Source: Scenedesmus sp. ARA3
Taxonomy: Eukaryota > Chlorophyta > Chlorophyceae > Sphaeropleales > Scenedesmaceae
Direction: 5' to 3'
Length of the DNA stretch: 42,957 nucleotides
Assembly (NCBI GenBank): GCA_004335835.1
Contig: RWJK01001802.1
Span: forward strand, 1-42,957
The first letter of the stretch is position 1. Each line of letters starts with the position of its first letter. The translations under genes were made by a program, and so were the position numbers. The notes under the pieces were generated by a model that had not been told where the DNA came from, did not search any database, and saw nothing but the letters and a program-made list of their open reading frames with translations. Below, piece by piece: positions 12,049 through 23,342 of the stretch.

Positions 12049-15000
12049 TGCAGCTGCTGCTGCAGGTGGCGATCTGCCTGGAAAAACGTACGATCCTGCT
12101 ACGAATGACGGCATGCCTTGCTGGCTGGCGCTTGCGCGGCAAAACGCGCCACCGCCGTATGACCCGAGTCGGCTGATGCAGCCTGACTCCGGCTCGCAGC
12201 GCCTGCTGAAGAAGCTGCAACAATCAGCCATGACGTGAGTTGACGTTACTGTGTGTTCGTGGTTTGTATTGCTCGCTCGGTCTCTTAGCCTGACCCCGGC
12301 TCGCAGCAGCTGCTCGGGAAGCTGCAGCAAACCGCCGTACGTGAGGTGGGCCACGTGCCAATGACACATCATCTGCCCTGGCGCTGTTGTGTTCGCCCCA
12401 GGTGCCCGCTCATCGTGCGCCGTGTGACTCCATTTCCTACCCCTGGGCTGAGGGCCATTACGCCTGGCTGTATCTTCTGGCAACACAACATATTGAGTTG
12501 CTTTGCTGCTGCCCTTTTGCACAACAGGTGCCCGCTCATTGTCAGGCGAGGGGACTCCATTACCTACCCCTGGGCTGAGGGCCGCTACCCCTGGCTGTGC
12601 CCGTGGGGCCAGCCGCCTGTGGTGGAGCCCAGCCTGGCCTGGCAGCTGGACCCGGCTTACTACGGCTACAGGGGCTGCTCCTGCGCAGAGGTGCGCTGGC
12701 TGTGTTATTTTGGCTATTACAATTGCAGAAGGATTAAAAGTAGTGCAGTGGAGCCCAGCCTGGCCTGGCAGCTGGACCCGGCTTACTACGGCTACAGGGG
12801 CTGCAGCTGTGGGGAGGTGCGTCATTTGGTTGACTTTCTGATTTCAGGATAATATGGTTGTGCTGTGACGATGCTGCTGCGGACCCTAGCCTCGCCTGGC
12901 GGTGGGACCCTGCTTACTACACCTACAGGGGCTGCCCCTGTGCTGAATCGTGTCGCGTATGTTACCTGCTGATGTTTCAACTGTGATGCAGTCCTATGAC
13001 GATGATGCGGTGGAGCCCAGTGTGTTATTTTCTGCTCCTATAACAGTAGTGCCATGCCAGTGCTGCTGCGGACCCTAGCCTCGCCTGGCAGCTGGACCCT
13101 GCTTTCACGGCTGCAGCGCCTGCTCCTGCACGGATGTGTCTTGGCCGTTGGATTGCTGTGTGGCCTCATAGCTGTCATGCATTCCTCAGCAACACCAAGG
13201 GTCTTTGTGTGACCTGTTGCTGGGCTTTATTATGTTGTGGTGTCAAAAGTAGCGCAAAATGATCACCACAATACACATGTGCTGCTGCCTCTTTGGCACT
13301 CTATCTGCATTGTAATCTGACTGCAGGGTTATGTCTTGGAGACGCAGTATGACCCAGACCTTGGCCTAAACCGCAAGATGTGCTCCCCTAAGCCGCCGCT
13401 GCCCAGCTGGGCGGTCGGACTGATCAGCGCGCTGGCGCCGCTAGCTGGCGTGCTGCTGCTGGTGCTGCTGCTGGTGTTCAGCAACCACGCATGGCACCAG
13501 ATCCGCTTCAAGCCCAAGTGAGTGAATGTGCAGGCTGCCACTTACATCACAATCAACCTTGCGTGTCTTTGGACATGGTTTGCTCTACCTGGGTATGGCT
13601 TTGGATCTGTCGTTACTTGTTACGTGTTTGTTGACTTGTACTGACTGCATGTTTGTGCCTGGCTTGCATGCCCCGTGAGAACTGCTGCGAGCAAGCACTT
13701 ACTGTAGTCTTGCGCTCACACTTATTGTTGCTGCTTTGCTGCCATGTGTGCTGCTGCTGCTGCTGTTGCTGCTGCTGTTGCTTTGTACACCGCCACCAGG
13801 TATTTGCGCCGCATCGAGCTGAGCAAGTGCCGCGCGCACACATGTATGTGCTGCTGCTGCTGCTGCTACAGCTGCTGCCGCTGCTGCGCTGCCGCTGCTG
13901 CAGGAACCTGCGCCGCATTGAGCTGAGGCATGCCGCGCTCACACTCATATGTGCTGCACTGCCGCTGCTGCTGCCGCTGCTGCTGCTGCTGCTGCTGCTG
14001 CAGGTACCTGCGCCGCATTGAGCTCAGCAAACGCCGTGCCAAGGGCGAGCCCAAGCCGGGCGAGTTCGCCTGCGTGGTGGTTACTGACATTGAGGGATAC
14101 TCCAGTGAGTGGGAAGCACATTTAGGAGACTGCAGCCTGTGTTGGGTATGTTGCAGTGTGGATCACAGGCACTGAGGGCTCCTGCAGCATGCTTTGCAGA
14201 AGTGCAGGCCTCTGCGTAGGCCGAGATACATCCACTTTGCTTATCTGTGCACTTTACACGCTGACCAATGCACGATGCACGGATTGCGTGGTGTGCTCTA
14301 GGGCAAACGCAAGCCAAAGCAGCAAGTGTAGTTGACCCAAACAGTGCTGGTTTTCCATTGTGAGAGTGAGGTGTCTGCTGCTGCATCCCTGCATGCCTCA
14401 TGGCTGCGGAGCCGCGCTTGGCCAATGCTGCGCTCTGCATGCAAAACACCGCCATCCGCTCAGCGCAGCATAGGAACCTAGAAAATGTGCTGTCTGCTGC
14501 CGTTGCACATGCAGCCCACGGCTGTCGAGCCGCAACTTGCCATTGCCGCACTTGCCAGGTCAAGCCCTTCCACAGCATCGCATACATATCAATAGGCCAG
14601 AACCAAAGTTGGTGCGCTGTACCTTTTGCAGGCCTCATGGCTGCCGAGCCTCGCCTGGCCACAGCTGCGCTGGGCATTCACAACGCCGCCATCCGCAAGG
14701 CGCTGAATAACTTTGTAAAACAGCGGTGTCTGCTGACATGCACATGCAGCCTTTATGGCTGCTGAACCACGCATGCGTGTTTACTGTCTGCTGGCCAGTC
14801 ACAGCCCAGCATAGCAATTGTATATGTGTCCCGTGCTGCACATGCAGGCCTCATGGCTGCCGAGCCTCGCCTGGCCACTGCCGCGCTGGGCATCCACAAC
14901 GCCGCCATCCGCAAGGCGCAGTACAGCAACGCGGGCACTGTGCTGCAGCAGGAGGGCGACTCCTTCACGGTTGCCTTCCACAAGCCACTGGACGCGGTCA

Positions 15001-18000
15001 CATTCTGCTTGCAGGTGAGGAATCAAGTCTTAGCGTCTGAACTGACACATTTGCTGCGCACGTTCTGGCTCTTGAGGAGGGCCGCTCATTCTCAGTAACA
15101 TCTACCAGCCGCAGGGTCACCTTCTGCCTGCAGGTGGGGTCTTCTTAACATGTTTGGGTTTGGGTTTTACCTTGTTGTGCAGTTTGTGACTCTGTTTGGG
15201 CGACTCCTTCTGAGTGGTTCTACGAGCCACTGGACACAGTTACCTTCTGCCAGCAGGTGGGGTCTTGACACTTGCGTGCAGGCTTGGATGCGGTTTGAGG
15301 GATGCGTGCATGCCTGCAAGCTACGCCCCTTGAGTTGCGGCTTCAGGGTTGCACACATGCCTGCAAGCTGTGTCCCCTTGGTGTGTTGCGGCATGATGTT
15401 GATTGCCTGCAGGTGCAAGTCGCCCTGCAAAACACAGACTGGCGATCAGTCAGCAGCAGCAGCAGCCACCAGCACCTGCCACTCACCTCAAGCTCTGGCG
15501 GAAGGGCAGCAGCAGCAGCAGCGGCAGCAAAGCCAGCAACAACAGCAGCAGGCCAGCCGCCATCCACCTCCTACAGTTTCCACACCACAGGCGCAGCACT
15601 CAGCCCAACAGTAGATGCGGCGCACCTGCAGCTGCTGTTCGGCAGTGGTGGCAGTGTCAGCAGCGCAGCAGCTGCGGCTGGCAGCGTAGAAGGAGGAGAA
15701 TTCTCACCAACAGGAGCGTCAGCAGCAGCAGCAGATCACCCTGCCTTTGTGCGCAGGATCTGGTCAGCTGATGATCAGCTGCACAGCAGCGGTTACGCTG
15801 CTGGTGTTACAACTGGCAGCAGTAGCAATGTCACGGCTGGTAGCTGCGTGCTCGGCACTAGCCAGGTACCTATGGCTACGGCTGCCGCAACTTGGTCAGG
15901 CGGCATCAACAGCAGCGGCAGCAGCAGCGTACCCATGCAAGCTGGTGGCAGCAGCACAAGTGCTCCAGCGCGCTTTTGGAGATCCTGGCGTAGCAGCGGC
16001 AGCAGCGGCCCAGGCAGCAGGGCTTCGAGATCAGGGTTCAGCGGTGTGGGATCTGGCGCTTCAGGGTTTGGGCTGCTGCTGCGCAGCATTGACAGCAGCA
16101 GCTACATGCGGGGCAAGGACTTGGGGCTGCACAGTTCATTTAGTGAGTGTATATTAGAGTTGGGGNGGGGGGGGGGGGCAACGCGGCAGTAACGTCTGCT
16201 CTGTTGCGCATACGAAGCATGTGTGCGGTTCAGCTGCACCCTTGATGCCTCATGTGCACCTCACACCAATGCTCAGGCTGCAGCTGCTTCTTGTTTCCAT
16301 ATCTTGCAGTTGCGGCAGTTGCATGCAGCTGTGTACAGTGTGCTGCTGTGCATGACATCTGCAGTTTGCATTTGATGTAAGATCTGTGTTTGCGCACTCC
16401 CGCATTCTTTGCAGCTGAGAACCTCTTGCCAAACTCTTGCCTTGGGCAAGTTGCTTACCTGCAACTGCCATGCCTCCTTCCTGCCTGCTCTGCAGCAGCA
16501 GCTGGTGCTCAGCAGCCGCTTCCCGGCAGCTTCAACATCCCAGCCATCAGCAGCAGCAGCAGCAGCAAGCACCACAGCAACTGCTTCTGGCAGCTGCTGC
16601 TGCCGGGCGCTTCTGCTGGCGCTGGCACTGGAGCTAGTGATGCTCAGGGCAGCGCTGCAGCGGCGGTGTTCAATGGCCTGCGTGTGCGCATGGGCGTTGC
16701 ATGTGGGATGCTGCCGGCTGACTGCAAAGATGTGGAGAGCAGCTGGGTGACTGCGCGTGCTGCAAGTGAGTCCCGCCTCCTGAGCTGTGCTGTGCAGCTG
16801 GCCGTGCCATGTTGATGCAGTGCAGCTTGTGTGCTGAGGGATTGTAAAGCACTCCCTGCTGCTCTGTACTGCACGACAATCGCCATCTTTGACGTGTTTT
16901 GCTCGGATAAGTTGCAGAGTACATCAACAGCAAGAAGCAGCTGCGCATGTACACCCATTGTGCACCACTCGTTGAGAGTCTGCTGCTGCCGCCGCACCTT
17001 TTGCTGCTGCCGCAGTGGTCAGCGACCTCGCTGCTGGCGGGCAGGTGCTGCTTGATGCTGCCACCTTCAGGGGAGTGAAGGACGCTGGGCATGAGCTGGG
17101 CTGTGTCGACGAGGGCGGTGTGAACCTGAGCCAGCTGGAAGCAGCAGCCTGGGCCACACTGCTGTGCCCCTGGAGCAGGTAAAACCCTTGTTACCTTACT
17201 ATGTTATTGTATCTCTTAACCATTTTTAGAGACTTGGCTNTGTTGACGAGGGCGGCGTGAACCTGAGCCAGCTGGAAGCAGCAGCCTGGGCCACACTGCT
17301 GTGTCCCTGGAGCAGGTTAACCCCGTGTTACTGTGCTATTTTCTTGTATCTCTATCCTTTTTTAGAGACTGGACTGTTCATGAGGGCGGCGTCAACCTGA
17401 GCCAGCCTGGGCCACACTGCTGTGCCCCTGGAGGTGCGGCAGCTCTCGTTGTGGTTATCATGCATTGTCATCAGTGCACTGGGATGTGGGAGAAATCAAA
17501 CTGACAAGATTGTGCCGGCGGCATGGGCCGGAGTGGTGTTCCTGGAGCGGGTGACACTTCCACTACGGTTAGTGACTTATGAGTATAGCTGAGGGTGCTG
17601 CATTGCTTCTGTGTTGCATGGCCCTGTCTCACGTCCTAACCACTGCTGCTGGCTTGCTTTGTTGCCGCTGTGCCACAGCTCTCATGCCGTCAGCTCAACA
17701 CCTGAAGCACTGTTCCTGGACATGGGGGCTTACAAGCTCGCCCAGCAGCACCAACCTTTAAATGCAGCAGCTGCAGACACAACAGCAGTATCAGCAGCAG
17801 CAGCAGCAGCACTGGCAGCAGCAGGCAAGGACCCCTGCATATCACACAGCGGATCGTACAGCAGCAGCAGCAGCAGCGGTATAGCCAGCGGCCCGGCAGC
17901 AGGCAGGGCACAGCCCTCTAGCCAGGAGAAATATACCCTTCTGCAGGCAGCGGCTTCAGCAGTAGCTGCACTGCTTGGTGTTGGGCATTCCAGCATCAAT

Positions 18001-18113
18001 TCTCCTGCTCCTCCTGCTGCTGCAGCAGCAGATGCAGCACCCGGAGCTGCATATGCTGCAGTTGCATCGCCAGCAGTTGAAGAGGCACATGGCTCTAACC
18101 ATCTCCAGCAGCT

Positions 18114-18144
<31 letters not shown>

Positions 18145-21100
18145 GATCACACCGAGGAGCTGCGGCTGTACCAGGTGCTGCACCCGGCCCTGGTGGGGCG
18201 CGGCCATGTGTTTGGCAACCAGCTGGCGTTGCGGGGCGTGACGCAAGTGACAGACCTGCCCTTCTTTGACGCGCCAGGTGAGCAGGGTGCATCCGCCTTT
18301 GAATTGCTGCACGTGCCCCTATGTGGGCGCTGAGTGCCTGAGTATGTTGCATTTCATGCAACACTGCCAGATCGCATGTGGGTTGCTGTGTGGCAATGTC
18401 TGCGCTGATGCTCACGGCGCAGGACCCCCGTATATATTTTCTTTTTGCGGCTGGATTGTGCTGCATGGCTATGTCCCCGCCACACATACGCTGTGCTGCA
18501 GGCGCTGAGTGCTGTTAGAGTAATAGTTCTGCGTGACAGCTGCTGTGACCTGCAACTGCCACTCTGCGGGCGCTGAGCTCCTGTGTACGGTGCATCTTCT
18601 GCATGGCTGCCAAATAGTGTTTCAATTGCTGTGTGGGCGGATATTTTACAACAATTGTTTCAGAACCCTGAAATCCAGTGTCTTTGTGGCTGGATTGTGC
18701 TGCACAGCTGTATCCCCACTGCACATGCTCCGTGCTACAAGGCGCTGAGCGCTCGCAGAGTGATAGTTGTGTGTGACAGCTGCTGTGACCTGCAACTGCC
18801 ACTCTGCGGGCGCTGAGCGCACGTGTGTGCAGCTGCATTTGCACGCATGCAACACATAAGCATGCGCTGCCTGATGAGCCATACGTGCGCCAGTACGAGC
18901 TACAGCGGGCTGAAGACACCTTGCGTGACCCACACCGCTCATGCCTTCTGTGACGCACACAGGCTTTGTGCTGCTGCCGCGGATCTTTTACATGGAAGGG
19001 TACATGCTACTGACGCCCACGGCTGCCTTACCGGGTCATGATTGCACTTTTGTCAAAGACGTTGGCTTGCTGGAGCACTGCCTGAGGTGCATGGCGCCCG
19101 GGTTGGTGTATTACCCTCCTTACCAGAAGTGCTGTTCTACGTCTGCAGTGCTTTCAATGCACTTGATCTCTGCAGGTGCTCTGTTTGCCGACCCTGACAG
19201 CTGCAGTGGCTAGCAGCTCCCTGGGTCTGGCAGCAGCAGCCCAGTGCGCCCCCCGTTGACCACTGACCTGTGACCTGCTCACAAAAGCATTCTCACCTGC
19301 TCTCAAAAGCATTCTCATAAACAGCGAAATGGCACAGCCGCGCGCTGCTGTAGTGCATGTAGTAACCTCATATCCTCTCTTAATGCATGCCTGTACTGCA
19401 TTGTGCGTGCGTTTCCGCAGGTGCCCTGTTTGCTGATCTGTCAGCTGCAGTTGCTGGCACCTCCCTGGCCCTTGCAGCAGCAGCGCAGCGCGCCCTCAGC
19501 CCCCTGCCGTCCATCACAATGGCGTTTGCTCGCATTGAAGGCGGCAAGCAGCTGCTGGCTTGGAACAAAAGTGATGCGTTGGATGTGGTGAATGAGAAAG
19601 TGGTGGCGGCACTTATGGCAGGGCTGAGGGCAGTGAGAGGAGGCTACCTGTGCAGGGTGCAGGAAGGGGAGCTGAAGTACATGGTGGCGTTTTACGACCC
19701 CCAGGTGAGACGTTTCAGTGTGCGGCTGATATTTTATGGTATCATGGTTTTCAGGTTTGATAGCTCCTGCACGCATATGTTGCAGTCACCAGCATGCTAT
19801 GCACCTCGCGCGAGCCCAGTGTGGCACGCCAACACCGCACCCAGCACTGCAGACTGTCATTGTTATCACATGCTGTTACTGAACTCTGCATGCCTGCAGG
19901 ATGCGCTGGAGTGGGCGCTGTATGTGCAGGAGCTGCTGATGTGGCAGCACTGGCCGGCGCGGCTGCTGGCGCTGCCCGCCTTCAGGGAGGTTGCAGCAGA
20001 CAGCACCAGTGGAGGGCTGCCGCTGTTCAGAGGCCCTCGGTGAGCGTGCTAGGCGAAGGCTCTTGTTGTTGTGGCTTTGACAACTCTTTAGCTCCATAGC
20101 ATGTCATGTTATGGTATGTCATGTTGCTGCAACTTGAGATCACTCCCTATGTGCACTGCATCAGCACCTGCGCAGTTTGAGGAGGTTGCGGCAGCCGCAG
20201 GGCTGTTCAGAGGTCCTTGGACAGGACAGTATGACGAGCTGAACACAGGCGTCTGGTGGTCTGTGGCAGGGGCTTACAGAGTGTGACCTTGACGCGCTGT
20301 AGCTCACTTGATCACAAATACCTACAGGTACTGTTTGCTTGTGGCGCTGCCTGTACTGCAGGCTGAAGATAGGCCTTGCAGAGGGCTCCCCTCGCAGCAT
20401 CACGCCGGACCACATGGGGCGCGCAGACTTCCATGGCGCAGCCATCAACACGGCAGCACGCTACATGGAGGTTGCAGCGCATGGCGGCCAGGTGCGTGCA
20501 GTGTTTGCTAAATAGCAATGTGGCTAATATTGGGACAGTGTAACAGCTGATTGCGCTACAATCAACACGGCAGCACGCTACATGGAGGTGGCGGCGCACG
20601 GCGGCCAGGTGCGGCACGTTTCTGCGTTTGTCACCTCTGTTTGTTGCTGCTTTTGTTACTTCTGTTATGTCATAACTCACCAGTACAGATGAATACATGC
20701 TGAGGTCAATCAAGACTTGCAGCTGCAGCCTGCACCTGTTACTGCTTAGCTGCCCTGCAGGTGGTGTGTAACGTGGGTTGTCACTATTGCTTGAATCAAA
20801 CATGTTTTGCCGTCCGCTTCAATGTACGATGCAATGTAAGCAGCCCACTGTTGCTCCCCTGCTGCCGCGCAGGTGGTGTGTGATTTGGAGCTTGCTGCTC
20901 GTGCCTGCCGTGTGTGGAGGGGTGAGGAGCCACCCCCGCTGCATGAGGTGTTTGCCAGCAGCAGCTTTGCAGCAGCGGCAGCAGCAGCAGACGCATCAGG
21001 TGAGCTGCCCCTGCCCTGCTGCTACACTACAGCAGGCAGCCACCCCACCCCACTGCCTGTGGCAGCAGCAGCAGCAGCTGTTCCTGGTGCTGCAGCAGCT

Positions 21101-23291
21101 GCTGCTGTGCAGGGTCAGCTAGCCGAACAGCACAGCACAGCTGCAGCTGCTGAGCTTTACACGCCCTTCAATCCCATGCCAGCCGGCGCAGCTGCAGCGA
21201 TAGCGGGTTACGGCGGTGGCATTAGCAGCTGCAGCAGCAGCAGCAGTGCCAAGGTGAAGGATCTGCCCCTCCTGGGTCCATCCAGGCCCCTGCCTGTCCC
21301 AGCACGCAGGTCTAAGGGTTCAGGCGCCTTGGATGGCGGATCTCCAGGGTTTGGGTCAGGGTTTGGCTGCAGTTTTGAACTCTCACTCCAGCTGCTTGAG
21401 GCAAGGCCTACACCAAGTGCTGAAGCAGCCGCTGCTGGCAGCGATCTGTATTCAGCAGACCAGTGCTTGAGGCCTGCTGCTGAAGCAGACTGTGCTGTGA
21501 GCGGGTGGGCTTCAAGCGCGTATGCAGCAGCTGCGGCAGGCATTCCCCTTTCTCCTGCAGCTGCTGCTGCTGGTGCTGCTGGTCGAGGCAAGGGCAGGAG
21601 GCTCGGCCTACCTCTGTTTAAGTTCAGCAGCAGCTGCCCCTCAGATGTAAGCACACTTGCTGCTGCTGCTGCTGTTGAGCCGAGTGGCCTCAGCGGCAGC
21701 AGCATGACCAGCTGCAGCAGCAGAGCGCTGCGAGAAGACAGCTTCAGCAGCAGGATCAGGGCAGCACGTGAGGACAGCTATACCAGCTGCAGGGGACAGG
21801 ACAGCTACAGCAGAGTTACCCTGAGGGAAGACAGCGGCAGCAGTGGCAGGGCGCTGCGAGAGGACAGCGGCAGCAGCAGCAGCAGGATTGGTGCAGTGCA
21901 GGGTGAAGATGCAGCTGCGGTTACACCGCAGCGGCCGGCGGCTGGTGTGGGCAACCGACTTGTGGTGGATGCGGCTAACCTGCTGCTGGCGGCTGCTGCG
22001 CCAGCTTCTGTGTTTGACGGCATCATGGCTAAGGTAGGCTGGTTGGATGGACAGTGGGCCTGTTGCGGAAGTTGAGCAGCTTGTGCTGCTCCAGACCTCT
22101 TGCTGCATGCGACTCTTGGCAAGGCAGCTCATCAACCACCTGCCTGATTGCACTCTCAACGATCCATGTTTCGTTGTTCTTCCTGCAGGCGGCATTGTCA
22201 GACCCTGCCATCCAAAACAGCATCCACCAGCACGCGCTGCGCACAGAAGCTGCTGCCGCGGCAGCAACAGCAGCAGCAGCAGCAGCTTCGCAGCGCTCCA
22301 AGCGCAGCAGCAGCAAGCTGTTCAGCAGCTCAGCAGCAGGCAGCATGATGCGCAGCCTGCGGCAGCGTGGGTCCATGCTGTCAAGCAGCATCACAGCAGC
22401 AGCAGCAGGAGCGAGGCGGCGCGGCAGTGCGGCCAACAGCCCTATGGCCAGCCCTGGTGGTAGCTTACAGGTTACGCCTGTGAACTCACTCACTGACATG
22501 CGTAGCAGCAGCAGGGAACGTGGAGCTGCCGCTGCCAGCTGTACAGCAGCTATCAGCACACCACAACAGCAGCAGCAGCAGCAGGAGGAGGAGGTTGCTC
22601 TTGGCATGCCGCCCCAGCTCAAGAGGAGCTTCAGCGATCCACACAACCTCAGTGTGCTGCTGAGCGGCGACAGCAACGGCAGCAGCAGCAGCGCACAAAG
22701 CAAGCGGCAGCAGAACGATGCGGCAGCAGCAGCAGCAGCAGCAGCCGGGCCAGTGCCACCACTGTCACTAGAGGTGCCTACAGTGGCAGTGCGCCGCTGC
22801 ATGCTGCAGACCAGCAGTGAGAAGTTTGGTGTGAACTTGGGCCGCACCCAAGTTCACGTTCAAGTTCGCAGCATTGGGCTGTACAGGTTCAAGGGTGTGA
22901 CTGAGCCTGTGCACATGGTGGCAGTCAGCACGCAGCGCCTGGCTGGGAGGTGGTTCCCAGATGCTGCCCCTTCATCATCAAAGGTAGGCAACAAAAAGTT
23001 GCATTGACAGACGACCAGGTGGTCGGTAACACGAGCGTAGCAGTGAAGTCAAAGGGCGGGTGCTATGCTGGAGTAATGCCTGCCGCCCTGCAGTGCTCAA
23101 GTAACACTGCACACAGCACGCACCACTTGAGTAGCATTGATGTCACTACTGCCTCTGCCTTCCTGCATCCGCTGGTGCTCTGCAGGGAGGCCGCATCGCA
23201 GCTACGGGTGACCCCAGCCTAGTGCTGACGTCAGCACCAGTGCAGCTGCCACGGCTGCCGCCAGAAGCCGAAGCCGTCAAATCAGCCTGGC

Positions 23292-23342
<51 letters not shown>

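Larger units (their letters stand above)
14004..18277 (+). other. Cyclase domain C1 (metal-binding half) with long inserts
   Basis: The core runs YLRRIELSKRRAKGEPKPGE, ACVVVTDIEGYSS, LMAAEPRLATAALGIHNAAI, NAGTVLQQEGDSFTVAFHKP and VTFCLQVQVALQNTDW. After an insert of about 300 low-complexity residues come GLRVRMGVACGML, VTARAAMVSDLAAGGQVLLD and LFLDMGAYKLAQ. Both class III metal Asp are present: D1004 in TDIEG and D1047 in QEGDSF, 43 residues apart as in the family. The Asn and Arg that stabilise the transition state are replaced by Thr and Ala in VTARAAM. Exons 15413-16142 and 17679-18277 carry most of the inserted Ser/Ala/Gln runs. Confidence 0.82.

Noticed and set aside
11205..12825. Minus-strand open frames of 252 and 279 codons
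   Set aside because: They are antisense to the receptor stalk and juxtamembrane exons; the Cys runs come from the complement of AGC repeats.
12747..13140. Extra juxtamembrane Cys-rich exons that could be alternatively spliced
   Set aside because: The copies lack an in-phase acceptor or contain stops and deletions, so they are treated as decayed duplicates.
6779..13517. Separate LRR protein gene ending before the cyclase
   Set aside because: No stop or poly(A)-like end follows the TM exon, its donor AA|GTGAGT is strong, and the next cyclase exon matches in phase.
9241..20611. CRISPR-like arrays suggested by regularly spaced repeats
   Set aside because: The repeats are exon-edge copies within eukaryotic introns, they vary in length and sequence, and no cas-type genes are present.
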